From the NCBI RefSeq assembly GCF_900120155.1, contig NZ_LT635549.1:2078688-2142687 (forward strand): a stretch of DNA of 64,000 nt, written 5' to 3'. A model generated the notes under the pieces. It had not been told where the DNA came from and did no database searches. It saw only the letters and a program-made list of their open reading frames with translations. The position numbers and the translations under genes are program-made. The DNA comes from Clostridium sp. Marseille-P3244. Lineage in GTDB: Bacteria > Bacillota > Clostridia > Lachnospirales > Lachnospiraceae. Each line of letters begins with the position of its first letter. Position 1 is the stretch's first letter. This document shows, piece by piece, positions 23,906-33,581 of the stretch.

Positions 23906-25225
23906 TTAAATCTGTGTGAGGACAAAAATTTCATACAATGCCCGTATGGCATTTTTGAAATCTTCGTGCTTTACGCCCACAATGATATTCAGCTCACTGG
24001 AACCCTGATCGATCATCTTAACATTGATATGGGCATGGGCCAGTGCGGAAAAAATCCTGCCGGCAGTACCCCGGGTGGATTTCATGCCCCGCCCTACGAC
24101 AGCGATCAGCGCCAGACCGGACTCCAGCTCCACATGATCCGGAGACACCGCTCTGTGGATGTCTGAAAGTATTTTCTGTTCTTTGTCCTCAAAACCTTCT
24201 TTATTTACAAAGATTGTCATTGTGTCAATGCCGGAAGGCATATGCTCGATGGACACTCCGTTGTCTTCGAAAACCTGCAGTACCTTGCGGCAGAATCCGA
24301 TCTCAGAGTTCATCATGGCTTTTTCAATCGTGATAGAGACAAATCCGTCTGTTCCGGCAATCCCTGTAATGGTGTACCTGGGCTGACGGCAGGTTCCCTC
24401 TACGATCAAAGTTCCCTTGTCCTGGGGAGCGTTGGTGTTCCGGATATTGATGGGAATCCCGGCTTTCCGTACCGGGAAGATCGCGTCTTCATGAAGGACG
24501 CTGGCACCCATATAGGAAAGCTCTCGAAGTTCTTTGTATGTGATCGTTTCAATGGACTTCGGATTCTTCACGATCCTAGGATCTGCGATCAGAAATCCGG
24601 ATACATCCGTCCAGTTTTCATACAGGTCCGCATGAATGGCCAGAGCTACGAGAGAACCTGTGATATCGGAGCCGCCCCGGGAAAATGTCACGATCGTCCC
24701 GTCTTCTTTTGCCCCGTAAAATCCAGGAATCACCGCATTTTCTTTCTCCTTCAGACATTCTCCCAGAAGCTGGTTGGTCACTTCGTCATTAAAGGTTCCG
24801 TCGTCGTTAAAACGGACCGCTTTCGCGGCATCAACAAATTCATAACCAAGATACGCGGCCATGATCTTGCTGTTTAAGAATTCTCCTCTGGAAGCAGCAT
24901 AATCTCTTCCGCTTCCCGCGCGGAAATTCTCTGCGATATCCTCGAACTCACTGTCCAATGAAAAATCGAGGTTCAGTCCATTGATAATTTCCTGATATCT
25001 CTGATGTATTTCCTTTAGCTGTCCGGAAAAATCCTCACCTCTGACAGCTGTTTCGTAACAGGCATAAAGCATATCCGTCACTTTCGTGTCGTCTGGGCAG
25101 CGTTTTCCGGGCGCGGACGGGACCACATACAGTCTGCTGTCATCCTCATGGATAATGGACCCTACTTTTTTAAACTGTTCCGCGTTTGCCAGAGAGCTTC
25201 CCCCGAACTTCACTACTTTTTTCAT
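23906..25225 (-). CDS. Aspartate kinase
   Basis: Phosphorylates aspartate, the first step to lysine, threonine and methionine. Landmarks are VVKFGGSSLAN at the N-terminus, SRGEFLNSKIMAAYLGYEFVDA (pieces SRGEFLNSKI, GYEFVDA), TFSRGGSDITGS, and two C-terminal ACT repeats (about residues 300-435) that bind feedback inhibitors. The ATG at 25225 follows TGGAGG. At 439 residues it belongs to the aspartokinase class common in Clostridia; I do not assign a paralogue symbol. It has its own promoter and no lysine riboswitch in the 40-base leader. Confidence 0.93.
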   Translation of the reverse strand: MKKVVKFGGSSLANAEQFKKVGSIIHEDDSRLYVVPSAPGKRCPDDTKVTDMLYACYETAVRGEDFSGQLKEIHQRYQEIINGLNLDFSLDSEFEDIAENFRAGSGRDYAASRGEFLNSKIMAAYLGYEFVDAAKAVRFNDDGTFNDEVTNQLLGECLKEKENAVIPGFYGAKEDGTIVTFSRGGSDITGSLVALAIHADLYENWTDVSGFLIADPRIVKNPKSIETITYKELRELSYMGASVLHEDAIFPVRKAGIPINIRNTNAPQDKGTLIVEGTCRQPRYTITGIAGTDGFVSITIEKAMMNSEIGFCRKVLQVFEDNGVSIEHMPSGIDTMTIFVNKEGFEDKEQKILSDIHRAVSPDHVELESGLALIAVVGRGMKSTRGTAGRIFSALAHAHINVKMIDQGSSELNIIVGVKHEDFKNAIRALYEIFVLTQI

Positions 25226-25266
25226 TTTTATTTTTCCTCCAATCTGTGACACACTCTCGGTACAAT

Positions 25267-25295
25267 ATTATAACTCCGCTCCGGAGTCTTGTAAA
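25267..25295 (-). promoter_or_regulatory. Sigma-A promoter for aspartate kinase
   Basis: On the - strand: TTTACA (25295-25290), 17-base spacer, TATAAT (25272-25267), overlapping the last codons of the RNase gene. Confidence 0.7.
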
Positions 25296-26488
25296 TGAAA
25301 ATCTTCTTGTTCATAAAGAGATTTCCGTACTTTTTTCCGGGTAATCTCCACAAGTCCAAGCGCAGTCATGTCCACAAGTGAGGTCTGGATCGGATCCTTC
25401 CCGAGACAGGAACGGAATTCCTGTAAAAGCCGGCGGGTATTTTCTTCAGAGCTCAGATTGATGAAATCAACAAGAATGATCCCGGAAAGGTTGCGCAGAC
25501 GGATCTGTCTGGCCGCTTCTCTTGCGGCTTCCAGATTGACTTTAAGCGCTCCTTCTTCACTGCCGGCCTTGGAAACCGTCTTTCCGGAATTCACGTCAAT
25601 AACAGTCAGAGCCTCCGTGGGCTGGATGACAAGGTACCCTCCTGTTTTGAGCCACACCCGTTCTTTCAGTGCTCTTTCAAGGATGGTTTTTGTACTGTAG
25701 AGCTTATCCATCGGGTAAAAAGGATCGTCATACAGATTCAGAAATTGCAGTTTATCTTTTTGTTCTCTTTCAAAATAATCATGTATTCTTGTATACAATT
25801 CTCTGTCTTCTACCAGGATTTCCTTCATTCCTTCCATGTACACATTCCTCAGATCGGAAATATAAGAAGGGGGAGCTGATTTCAGACAGGAAAAGCAAGT
25901 GCGCAAGGGAGCTGTCTTTTTAAGAGATTCATATTCTGCCTTCAGACAGTTGATTTCATCCATCACTTCAGAAAGGGGAACGTCTTTTGCATTCGTACGG
26001 ATAATAAGGCCGAAACAGTCATTTTTATAGCCACACAGCTTTTCTTTATATTCCTCCCGCAGGGATTTGGAAATCTTGGAGGATACACCGATCCTGGTAT
26101 TTCCGTGAGTAAGCACAGCGTATCTTCCGGGAAAACTGATATTTCCCGTTACTGTGGGAGCCTTTGTCTTTACTGCTTCACGACTGATCTGTACTACCAG
26201 TTCGTCTCCGATGCAGAGAGGTTTTTTCCCTGATTTGTGTGTAAAGACCGCTTTCTCAGAATTTTTTATATCCAGATAGCAGGTTACTCCATTTCCGATG
26301 TCGATAAAGGCTGCTCCGATATTATGGACAATATTCTTTACTTTTCCGATATAGATATCTCCCAGCCTGCAGACTTCCGTGTTCCTCTCATCTGACGGTG
26401 CACTGTGGATCTCAACCACCTCTCCGTCTTCCAGGAAATATGTACGTATCCGGCCTTCTCTTTTTTCAATCAGGATCTTGCGCTCCAT
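25268..26488 (-). CDS. Ribonuclease E/G family protein
   Basis: Endoribonuclease of the Rne/Rng family, short form of 406 residues. An S1 RNA-binding domain is at about residues 40-120 (GDIYIGKVKNIVHNIGAAFIDIG in pieces), followed by the RNase H-like fold. The catalytic metal-binding aspartates are in LTVIDVNSGK and IILVDFINL. A C-terminal cysteine link for zinc (CxxC) is not obvious. It follows the radical SAM pair TIGR03960/TIGR03936, the usual order upstream of rplU-obgE in Lachnospiraceae. Confidence 0.92.
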   Translation of the reverse strand: MERKILIEKREGRIRTYFLEDGEVVEIHSAPSDERNTEVCRLGDIYIGKVKNIVHNIGAAFIDIGNGVTCYLDIKNSEKAVFTHKSGKKPLCIGDELVVQISREAVKTKAPTVTGNISFPGRYAVLTHGNTRIGVSSKISKSLREEYKEKLCGYKNDCFGLIIRTNAKDVPLSEVMDEINCLKAEYESLKKTAPLRTCFSCLKSAPPSYISDLRNVYMEGMKEILVEDRELYTRIHDYFEREQKDKLQFLNLYDDPFYPMDKLYSTKTILERALKERVWLKTGGYLVIQPTEALTVIDVNSGKTVSKAGSEEGALKVNLEAAREAARQIRLRNLSGIILVDFINLSSEENTRRLLQEFRSCLGKDPIQTSLVDMTALGLVEITRKKVRKSLYEQEDFHLQDSGAEL

Positions 26489-26490
26489 CT

Positions 26491-27213
26491 TCAGTACTCC
26501 TTTACCAGCACCATCTCTTCTCCTAAAGATTCCAGGGTGACAAGAGTTTTCTTATCCTCTTCCGATTTGCGGTACGCATACATTTCCAGCCTGTGACAGG
26601 CAAAAACAGCGGTATCTTCCGGAATGCCACATCGGGAAAGAAATGTGTCCATAACAAGCTCCGGTTTTAAATTTACTGAACTTCCGGCCGCCAGCTGAAG
26701 ATAAATGTCATCTCCTTGGAATGCCCATTGAAAAATCTGCGGGCGAATATCTACTTCCCGTTCACTGCGCTTGGTCTGTTTCAGGACACGGATCTCCTGA
26801 GCGGACATAAAATCTTCAAATCTCTTTTTCCAGTCATCCGGCAGGGATCCGTTTTTTAAAGAAACGAGATAATCCGCGGCGGAAAGAATCGTCATCCCGG
26901 TCATTTTCTTTTCATCGGAAATCCGGCGCAGGCTGAGAACCTGAATTCCCTCCACACATTCTGCGTTCATCCGTTTAACCGCTTCCAGACTGTCCACAGG
27001 GGACGTCAGCTCAATATCCAGATATTCCCCGTCGCTGGATAAACCGATTCCCAGAGGACTGGCAAAGGACATAATCATATGGGGACTGTATCCGCCGGTG
27101 AATGCGATGGGAATGTCCGAACGCCGCATCAGTTTCTGGAAAAAGCGCATGACGTCCAGATGCCCGATGAAACGCAGCGGTCCGTATTTCCTGAACTTAA
27201 TCCTAGCCTTCAT
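26491..27213 (-). CDS. TIGR03936 family radical SAM-associated protein (DUF2344)
   Basis: DUF2344 proteins are found next to, or fused to, TIGR03960 radical SAM proteins; their role is unknown but RNA modification has been suggested. The protein (240 residues) starts with RIKFRKYGPLRFIGHLDVMRFF (pieces KYGPLRFIGHLD, RFFQKLMRR) and has IPIAFTGGYSPHMIMSFA, both hallmarks of the family. It overlaps the 3' end of the radical SAM gene by 11 bases, which suggests coupled translation and joint function. Confidence 0.9.
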   Translation of the reverse strand: MKARIKFRKYGPLRFIGHLDVMRFFQKLMRRSDIPIAFTGGYSPHMIMSFASPLGIGLSSDGEYLDIELTSPVDSLEAVKRMNAECVEGIQVLSLRRISDEKKMTGMTILSAADYLVSLKNGSLPDDWKKRFEDFMSAQEIRVLKQTKRSEREVDIRPQIFQWAFQGDDIYLQLAAGSSVNLKPELVMDTFLSRCGIPEDTAVFACHRLEMYAYRKSEEDKKTLVTLESLGEEMVLVKEY

Positions 27214-29062
27214 AGCACACTCCTCCTCCGAATGAAACTGCGCCGCAGCCTGAACACTGCTCTCTGCAGTTGGGCGTGACTTCTCCCTTCATTGCTTTCT
27301 CCCACTCCCGGTACAGAAAGTTTCGGCTTACTCCGATATCGATAAAATCCCAGGGGAAAATCTCGTCTGGCTCTCTCTGCCTCTGATTATAAAATCCAAT
27401 ATCCACTCCGGTAGTTTCAAATGCCTTCATCCACAGATCATTGTCAAAGCACTCTGTCCATGAGTCAAACAGACAGCCCAGGCGATAGGCTTCCTCAATG
27501 ACTCGTCCGACTCTCCGGTCTCCTCTGGCCATCACGCCTTCCAGAACCGTTGTCTGAGCATCATGCCAGTTATATCTGAGGCTCTTTCGGTTCAGCTGTT
27601 GCTGAAATTCATCCTTTACGATGGACGCCCTTCTGGTATATTCATCCGCCGGATACATGGTTGCCCATTGAAAAGGCGTGAACGGTTTCGGGACAAAGAA
27701 AGAAGAACTTGCCGTAATCTGGCATTTCCCGTTTCTCTGCTCTTTCGGGATTTCATAGTATTTTCGCGCCACCCGGTCAGACAGTCTGGCAATCTCACGC
27801 ATATCGTCCTCTGTCTCTGTGGGAAGGCCCAGCATGAAATACAGCTTTACTTTGTTCCAGCCGCCTTCGAATGCCTGTCCCGCCCCTTCCAGGATATCAT
27901 CCTCTGTCAGGCCCTTATTTATCACATTTCGCATCCTCTGGGAGCCGGCTTCCGGCGCAAAGGTCAGGCTGCTCTTCCGGATGTCCTGGACCCGGCTCAT
28001 GACATCGAGAGAGAAGGCGTCAATGCGCAGGGATGGAAGGGAGATATTAATCCCTTTGTCTTTAAATTCATCAATAAGAAACGTGACCAGTTCTTTCAAA
28101 GAGGAGTAGTCACTGGAACTTAGAGAGCTTAGGGAAATCTCCTCATGTCCGGTAGTTTTCAACATGGTACGGGCATATTCTTTCAGTTTTTCCACATCCC
28201 GCTCTCTTGTGGGCCGGTAGATCATCCCCGCCTGACAGAAACGGCAGCCACGGATACACCCACGCTGAATTTCCAAGACCACACGATCCTGAGTTGCTTT
28301 AATAAATGGAACCACAGGCTTCATTGGATAGGGACTGTCCGTCACATCCATAACGACCTGCTTCTTTACCGTGTGGGGCGCTTTCTTATTGTTTGGCGTA
28401 AAGGCCTTAAGTGTGCCGTCTGCATGATAGGCCACGTCATAGAACCGGGGCACATAAAGCCCATCGATCTGTGCCGCGCTTTCCAGGAACTCGGTTCTGG
28501 TTTTTCCTGAACTTTTCCATTCTTTATAGACATCGAGAAGCTGATCATAGACAGTTTCTCCCTCGCCAATATAGAAAATATCGAAAAATGCCGCCAGCGG
28601 CTCCGGATTATAAGTACAGGGACCGCCTCCGATCACGATAGGGTCGTTTTCCGTACGTTGGGAAGCATAGAGAGGGATCTGGCTCAGATCCAGAATCTGA
28701 AGAATATTGGTATAACACATCTCAAACTGGATCGTAATGCCGAGGAAATCAAACTCCCGGACCGGATCCTGAGATTCCAGAGCAAACAGAGGAATCTTCT
28801 TCGTCCTCATTATCTGATCCAGATCCGTCCAAGGAGAATACACCCTCTCACACCATACATCCTCTCTGCGGTTGAACATATCATACAGAATCTGGATACC
28901 CAGATGGGACATGCCGATCTCATAGACATCCGGAAAGCACATGGCAAAACGGATATCCACTTTCCCTTTGCCTTTCATTACAGAGTTTACCTCTCCGCCG
29001 ATATACCGGGCGGGCTTCTCGATATTCAATAAAATTTCATCGTTCAAAGCTAATTTTCTCAT
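27203..29062 (-). CDS. TIGR03960 family B12-binding domain radical SAM protein
   Basis: Radical SAM enzyme of 619 residues. An N-terminal B12-binding-like domain covers about residues 20-200 (VYEIGMSHLGIQILYDM). The 4Fe-4S cluster cysteines are in RGCIRGCRFCQAG near residue 270, followed by EISLSSLSSSDYS and FAPEAGSQRMRNVINKGLTEDD in pieces. The C-terminus has CREQCSGCG. The substrate is not known. It leads the cluster with DUF2344 and the E/G ribonuclease. Confidence 0.92.
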   Translation of the reverse strand: MRKLALNDEILLNIEKPARYIGGEVNSVMKGKGKVDIRFAMCFPDVYEIGMSHLGIQILYDMFNRREDVWCERVYSPWTDLDQIMRTKKIPLFALESQDPVREFDFLGITIQFEMCYTNILQILDLSQIPLYASQRTENDPIVIGGGPCTYNPEPLAAFFDIFYIGEGETVYDQLLDVYKEWKSSGKTRTEFLESAAQIDGLYVPRFYDVAYHADGTLKAFTPNNKKAPHTVKKQVVMDVTDSPYPMKPVVPFIKATQDRVVLEIQRGCIRGCRFCQAGMIYRPTRERDVEKLKEYARTMLKTTGHEEISLSSLSSSDYSSLKELVTFLIDEFKDKGINISLPSLRIDAFSLDVMSRVQDIRKSSLTFAPEAGSQRMRNVINKGLTEDDILEGAGQAFEGGWNKVKLYFMLGLPTETEDDMREIARLSDRVARKYYEIPKEQRNGKCQITASSSFFVPKPFTPFQWATMYPADEYTRRASIVKDEFQQQLNRKSLRYNWHDAQTTVLEGVMARGDRRVGRVIEEAYRLGCLFDSWTECFDNDLWMKAFETTGVDIGFYNQRQREPDEIFPWDFIDIGVSRNFLYREWEKAMKGEVTPNCREQCSGCGAVSFGGGVCYEG

Positions 29063-29159
29063 TTATAAGCACCTTATCATCGGAGACATTAAGTTTACAA
29101 CTGTTAATGAATATAAAGCTTAAATGAGAAAAAGTCAACATTGGAATCAGCATAAGGTT

Positions 29160-29486
29160 CTATAGTTTTTTCCAAGCTTCAATGACTGTATCTATATCAA
29201 AATCTCTTTCTATCTGTTCTACAATGGACGTACTGTTTACCTTTGCCACACCTGCATTATTCTGATCCATATATACGAAACAGATAAAACACAGGATTCC
29301 AATCACCAGACGGAAATAAAAACTTCCTCCGTTTCGATCCGGCTCTTCGGCAGAGTCTTTATATAGATCGTGATAGATTCTGCCATACCTGGGATGTATG
29401 GCCGGAATCTCTCTTCGGTCGTCATACAGCTTACGGGTCTGTCTGAGGAGTTCCCTGCGGCGCATTTCCGAATCATTCATGGACAT
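29160..29486 (-). CDS. Uncharacterised single-pass membrane protein
   Basis: I do not recognise this 108-residue protein. The first 50 residues are soluble and charged with a repeated R/E pattern (RRRELLRQTRKLYDDRREIPAIHPRYG in pieces RRRELLRQTRKLYDDRRE and IPAIHPRYGRIYHDLY); residues about 57-75 form one membrane segment; the C-terminal 30 residues (IVEQIERDFDIDTVIEAWKKL) are likely outside and helical. It stands alone between the his operon and the TIGR03960 gene. An AAAGGA site supports translation from 29486 or the second ATG at 29480. Confidence 0.6.
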   Translation of the reverse strand: MSMNDSEMRRRELLRQTRKLYDDRREIPAIHPRYGRIYHDLYKDSAEEPDRNGGSFYFRLVIGILCFICFVYMDQNNAGVAKVNSTSIVEQIERDFDIDTVIEAWKKL

Positions 29487-29566
29487 TTCTTCCTTTCCTC
29501 ATATGACAATCAGCCTTTCCTCTGCTCCTGTCCGCTGGTTTACCAACTTTCACAGAAAGCGGAACA

Positions 29567-29605
29567 GGAACATAAGGTATTGTCAGTTACAATATCCTAT
29601 GTCCC
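29567..29605 (-). terminator. Hairpin downstream of the his operon
   Basis: Arms 29567-29583 and 29589-29605 (5-base loop) pair at 16 of 17 positions on the - strand if G-U pairs are allowed. It follows the hisIE stop by about 75 bases. The T-tract is weak, so it is a probable rather than certain terminator. Confidence 0.5.
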
Positions 29606-29678
29606 TGTCATATTTGTTAGAACCGTACTCCGTCCGGGTGCACATTTCCTTTTCTTTTGGATTTCTTTCCATTCTCTG

Positions 29679-30962
29679 TCATCTGTCAGCCAGTTCTTCC
29701 GTGATATCCTCCCACGTCACACCCCGCTCTACCATAAGGACCATGGCGTGATAGAGGAAATCCGCAATTTCATATTTTACTTCTTCCGGATTTGGATTTT
29801 TTGCCGCAATGACGATCTCCGTGGCTTCTTCTCCCACCTTTTTCAGGATCTTGTCCAGACCTTTGTCAAACAGATAATTGGTATAGGAACCTTCCTTCGG
29901 ATTCTGCCTGCGGTCCAGGATGGTATCATATACGGACTCAAAAATCTGTAATGGGCTTTTTACATCATAATCTGTTCCTACGATCGTCGTATAGAAACAG
30001 GAACGGTTGCCTGTATGACACGCAGCGCCTACCTGTTCTACTTTGGCCAGGAGCGTGTCTCTGTCGCAGTCCGCGGAGAGGGACCTGACATACTGAAAAT
30101 GCCCCGACGTCTCGCCTTTAACCCACAGACATTTCCTGCTCCTGCTGTAGTAGGTCATGCGGCCTGTTTTGACTGTATTTTCAAAGGCATCCTCATTCAT
30201 ATAAGCCATCATCAGCACTTCGCTTGTTTTATAGTCCTGCACGATGACCGGAATCAGACCGTTTTCGTTCAGTTTAAACTCTGAAAAATCCATCATACTC
30301 TCAAAGGAAGTCATCTGGATGCCCGCATCTGTACATACATTTTTAAAAGCATTGAAATCCATGTCCAGACTGCTGATGAACATACCGGACACTCCCTTAA
30401 CGCCGTCTGATTTCAGGATACGAAGGATCTCACTTTGTTCCATTGTGTCCGTCAGGACAACACAGGGAACCTCGGTTACGTTCATTACGGAATTCAGATC
30501 CAGTCTGTGCATGAACACGATCTCTGTGCTGTACTCTTCGATCAGATGCTGCTGCTTGAAAAGCGCGTCAAAATCATTCAGCGAGACAGCGATACGCTGT
30601 TTCCCGAATCTTTTAGACACTTCCTCGATCAGGCTGATGGAAATCTGCTTTGAAAAATTAAGCATCGCCCGTTTTGCCCCGGCGTAGAGCAATTTTTTTA
30701 CATCTTCGGCCCTTCGTATATTTCCGCCCGCGGTCATGGGAATGCTGATGACCCGGTTGATCTTTTTCATAAGTCCGATGGCTTCCTCATGATCTTCATC
30801 TGAACTGGAAAGATCAAAGACGATCAGTTCATCTGCTCCCCGCTCACTGTACTGTTTTGCCAGTGCGATGACATCTTCCGTGATAAGAGTTCTGTCATCG
30901 AACCATTTTACTGCCTTCCCGTGATCGATGAAAATGCACGGGGTCAGTCTTTTATAAGTCAT
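29679..30962 (-). CDS. hisIE: HisIE with N-terminal degenerate HisF-like domain
   Basis: The C-terminal half is the bifunctional histidine enzyme HisIE: phosphoribosyl-AMP cyclohydrolase (about residues 215-320, with [26 protein letters not shown] and the later Cys pair) and phosphoribosyl-ATP pyrophosphatase (about 330-427, [28 protein letters not shown]). The first 200 residues look like HisF/His[45 protein letters not shown]. At the position of the first catalytic Asp of HisF (CLDV) it has CIFI, and at the second (VGID) it has VSLN, so this domain is probably not a cyclase. Start at 30962 after AAAGGA. Last gene of the his operon. Confidence 0.9.
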   Translation of the reverse strand: MTYKRLTPCIFIDHGKAVKWFDDRTLITEDVIALAKQYSERGADELIVFDLSSSDEDHEEAIGLMKKINRVISIPMTAGGNIRRAEDVKKLLYAGAKRAMLNFSKQISISLIEEVSKRFGKQRIAVSLNDFDALFKQQHLIEEYSTEIVFMHRLDLNSVMNVTEVPCVVLTDTMEQSEILRILKSDGVKGVSGMFISSLDMDFNAFKNVCTDAGIQMTSFESMMDFSEFKLNENGLIPVIVQDYKTSEVLMMAYMNEDAFENTVKTGRMTYYSRSRKCLWVKGETSGHFQYVRSLSADCDRDTLLAKVEQVGAACHTGNRSCFYTTIVGTDYDVKSPLQIFESVYDTILDRRQNPKEGSYTNYLFDKGLDKILKKVGEEATEIVIAAKNPNPEEVKYEIADFLYHAMVLMVERGVTWEDITEELADR

Positions 30963-30978
30963 ATCCTTTCTCCTTTTT

Positions 30979-31569
30979 CTAGAGTGTACCTTTCGTAGAC
31001 CATATCCCATTTATCCGGGGTTCTTTCGATACTGCCATATCAAGAGCTTTTCCAAATGCCTTGAACAGGGCTTCCGCCATATGGTGATTGTTCCCATTCT
31101 CCAGGATCTTCAGGTGCAGGTTCATTCCGGCGCTGTAGGAAACCGCGTAGAAAAATTCTCTCACCATCTCTGTATCCAGGCCTCCCAGGCTGGGGACCGT
31201 AAAATCTGCCTGATATTTCAGATAGGGGCGTCCGGAAAGATCGATGGCGCACAGAGCGAGGGCCTCGTCCATGGGCATGATAAAATAGCCGTACCGAGAT
31301 ATGCCTTCTTTGGCGCCCAGCGCGTCCGCGATAGCCTGGCCGAGGACAATCCCCGTATCTTCTATCGTATGGTGGCTGTCCACCTCTGTATCCCCTTTCA
31401 CCCGGACATTCAGATCAAACAGTCCATGCCGGGCAAAGCCATCCAGCATATGGTCAAAAAACGGGATCCCGGTATCGATCTGGTTGTCCCCCTGTCCGTC
31501 CAGGTTGATCGTAAGGGCGATATCTGTTTCTTTTGTTTTCCTTTTACAAGTTCCGATCCTTTTGTCCAT
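30979..31569 (-). CDS. hisB: Imidazoleglycerol-phosphate dehydratase
   Basis: Dehydrates imidazole glycerol phosphate to imidazole acetol phosphate in histidine synthesis, with Mn ions bound by His-rich motifs. HisB landmarks here are [28 protein letters not shown], and [17 protein letters not shown]. The 196-residue single-domain form lacks the phosphatase domain of enterobacterial HisB, so a separate histidinol phosphatase is needed. The ATG at 31569 follows GGGAGGTG; the frame is open 12 codons upstream. Confidence 0.97.
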   Translation of the reverse strand: MDKRIGTCKRKTKETDIALTINLDGQGDNQIDTGIPFFDHMLDGFARHGLFDLNVRVKGDTEVDSHHTIEDTGIVLGQAIADALGAKEGISRYGYFIMPMDEALALCAIDLSGRPYLKYQADFTVPSLGGLDTEMVREFFYAVSYSAGMNLHLKILENGNNHHMAEALFKAFGKALDMAVSKEPRINGIWSTKGTL

Positions 31570-31585
31570 CTTCTGCACCTCCCTG

Positions 31586-32887
31586 CTATTTATCGTTTCC
31601 GTCAAACCGGACTTTGATGGAATTGGCGTGGGCAGTCAGATGTTCTGCCCTGGCAAATGTCTCGATATCCTCATGGATCTTCTCAAGCGCATCCCTGGAA
31701 TATGAGATAATGCTCGACTTTTTGATAAAGTCATCCACAGACAGCGGGGAGAAGAACCGGGCCGTTCCATTTGTAGGAAGGACATGGTTTGGTCCTGCGA
31801 AATAATCTCCCAGCGGTTCACTCGAAGATTCACCGATAAAGATCGCGCCTGCGTTTCTGATTTTCGTCATGACTTCAAAAGGCGCCGCTGTCATAATTTC
31901 CAGATGTTCTGAAGCAATATCGTTTGCCGCTTCAATGGCCTCCTCCAGGCTGTCCGCAACCAGGATATGTCCGTAATTATCCAGAGACTTCTGTATGATC
32001 TCCCCTCTTGACAGCTCTTTTATGAACCGGTCTGTCCAGTCGGATACTTTCTCTGCCAGTTCCATGCAAGTTGTCACAAGGATGGCGCTGGCCAGTTCGT
32101 CATGCTCGGCCTGTGAGAGCAGATCCGCTGCCACATAGCGTGGATTTGCCGTCTCATCCGCAAGGACCAGGATCTCACTGGGGCCGGCAATGGAATCGAT
32201 ACTGACATGGCCGTATACAGCCTTTTTAGCCAGAGCCACATAAATATTCCCGGGCCCGACGATCTTATCCACTTTTGGGATACTTTCTGTCCCATAAGCC
32301 AGAGCAGCGATCGCCTGCGCTCCTCCCACTTTGTAAATTCTGTCCGCTCCCGCCTCATTTGCGGCGACCAGTGTTGTTGGGGTGACCTTTCCGTCTTTCC
32401 CGGGAGGAGTCACCATGATGATCTCGTCTACGCCAGCGACTTTCGCCGGCAGAATATTCATAAGGACAGAAGAAGGATATGCGGCTTTTCCTCCGGGGAC
32501 ATAGACACCCACCCTCTGAAGGGGTGTCACTTTCTGTCCCAGTATCGTGCCGTCTGATCGGCTGTCAAACCAGCTGTACTGCATCTGCTTCTGATGATAG
32601 TCCCTGATATTCACAAGTGCCTTTTTTATGACAGCAACAAGAGAAGAATCCACTGTCTCGTAGGCTTCCCTGATTTCCTCGCCGGTGACAAGGATATTTG
32701 AGGCGTCAATGACAGCTTTGTCAAATTTTTCTGTATATTCGAACAGGGCGGCGTCTCCCCGCTCCTTCACCGCGTCCAGTATATCCCGGACATCTGCCTC
32801 GTATGTTACATAACTGGCAGGACTGCGCCTGAGCAGAACCTCCAGCAGATTTTTTTTGGTATCCTGATCCAGTCTTTCAATCCGCAT
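31586..32887 (-). CDS. hisD: Histidinol dehydrogenase
   Basis: Catalyses the last two steps of histidine synthesis, histidinol to histidine with two NAD. Landmarks in the 433-residue protein: VYVPGGKAAYPSSVLMN, VGGAQAIAALAYGTESI, VDKIVGPGNIYVALAKK, IDSIAGPSEILVLADE, and AEHDELASAIL with the zinc ligands, and the final TAHANSIKVRF. AGGAGGG precedes the ATG. Located between hisG and hisB, the usual order. Confidence 0.97.
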   Translation of the reverse strand: MRIERLDQDTKKNLLEVLLRRSPASYVTYEADVRDILDAVKERGDAALFEYTEKFDKAVIDASNILVTGEEIREAYETVDSSLVAVIKKALVNIRDYHQKQMQYSWFDSRSDGTILGQKVTPLQRVGVYVPGGKAAYPSSVLMNILPAKVAGVDEIIMVTPPGKDGKVTPTTLVAANEAGADRIYKVGGAQAIAALAYGTESIPKVDKIVGPGNIYVALAKKAVYGHVSIDSIAGPSEILVLADETANPRYVAADLLSQAEHDELASAILVTTCMELAEKVSDWTDRFIKELSRGEIIQKSLDNYGHILVADSLEEAIEAANDIASEHLEIMTAAPFEVMTKIRNAGAIFIGESSSEPLGDYFAGPNHVLPTNGTARFFSPLSVDDFIKKSSIISYSRDALEKIHEDIETFARAEHLTAHANSIKVRFDGNDK

Positions 32888-32923
32888 ATTTCCCTCCTGT
32901 ATTCTCTTGCTTTGAACTCTTCA

Positions 32924-33568
32924 CTACTCTCCTGTGAGCAGCGTCCGCAGATCCGTAATCAGCTTCTTGATCCGTTCATTCTCCATTCGCATGCTGACCG
33001 GATTGACGATCATGCGGGCAGAAAGGGGACACACCTCTTCCAGGACAACAAGGCCGTTTTCTTTCAGCGTGGAGCCTGTCTCTACAATGTCCACGATCAC
33101 CTCGGAAAGTCCTACGATGGGCGCAAGCTCGATCGAACCGTTCATCTTGATGATCTCCACTGTCTGGTGCCGCTTGTTATAAAAATAGTCTTTCGCGATC
33201 TTCGGATATTTTGTGGCAACGCGGATCAGCTCATGATGTTTCATAAGTTCTGCCGCGTCCTCATGTCCGCAGACACACATCCTGCATTTCCCGAAACCAA
33301 GATCCAGTACTTCATGTACTTTACGGCCCTCCTCGATAATCGTATCTCTTCCTGCAACACCGATATCGGCGGCTCCATATTCTACATAGGTGGGGACATC
33401 TGGTCCTTTTGCCAGGAAAAATTTCAGTTTTAACTCTTCGTTTACAAAGATCAGCTTCCTGGAATCCTTGTCTTTCATCTCCTCACAGGTGATGCCGATC
33501 TTTTCCAGCATTTCAATGGTGCTGCTGGCAAGCCGTCCCTTCGTGAGGGCAAATGTCAAATATCTCAT
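32924..33568 (-). CDS. hisG: ATP phosphoribosyltransferase catalytic subunit (short form)
   Basis: Condenses ATP with PRPP, the first and feedback-controlled step of histidine synthesis. The 214-residue length is the short HisG form that lacks the C-terminal regulatory ACT-like domain and needs HisZ. Landmarks are [39 protein letters not shown], and the PRPP-loop segment [16 protein letters not shown]. hisZ lies directly upstream, 13 bases away. Confidence 0.96.
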   Translation of the reverse strand: MRYLTFALTKGRLASSTIEMLEKIGITCEEMKDKDSRKLIFVNEELKLKFFLAKGPDVPTYVEYGAADIGVAGRDTIIEEGRKVHEVLDLGFGKCRMCVCGHEDAAELMKHHELIRVATKYPKIAKDYFYNKRHQTVEIIKMNGSIELAPIVGLSEVIVDIVETGSTLKENGLVVLEEVCPLSARMIVNPVSMRMENERIKKLITDLRTLLTGE

Positions 33569-33581
33569 ATACCGTGCTCCT

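Noticed and set aside
24242-24877. A 211-codon + strand frame opposite aspartate kinase
   Set aside because: Shadow frame without motifs.
25226-25267. Possible lysine riboswitch upstream of aspartate kinase
   Set aside because: The predicted leader is about 40 bases, far too short.
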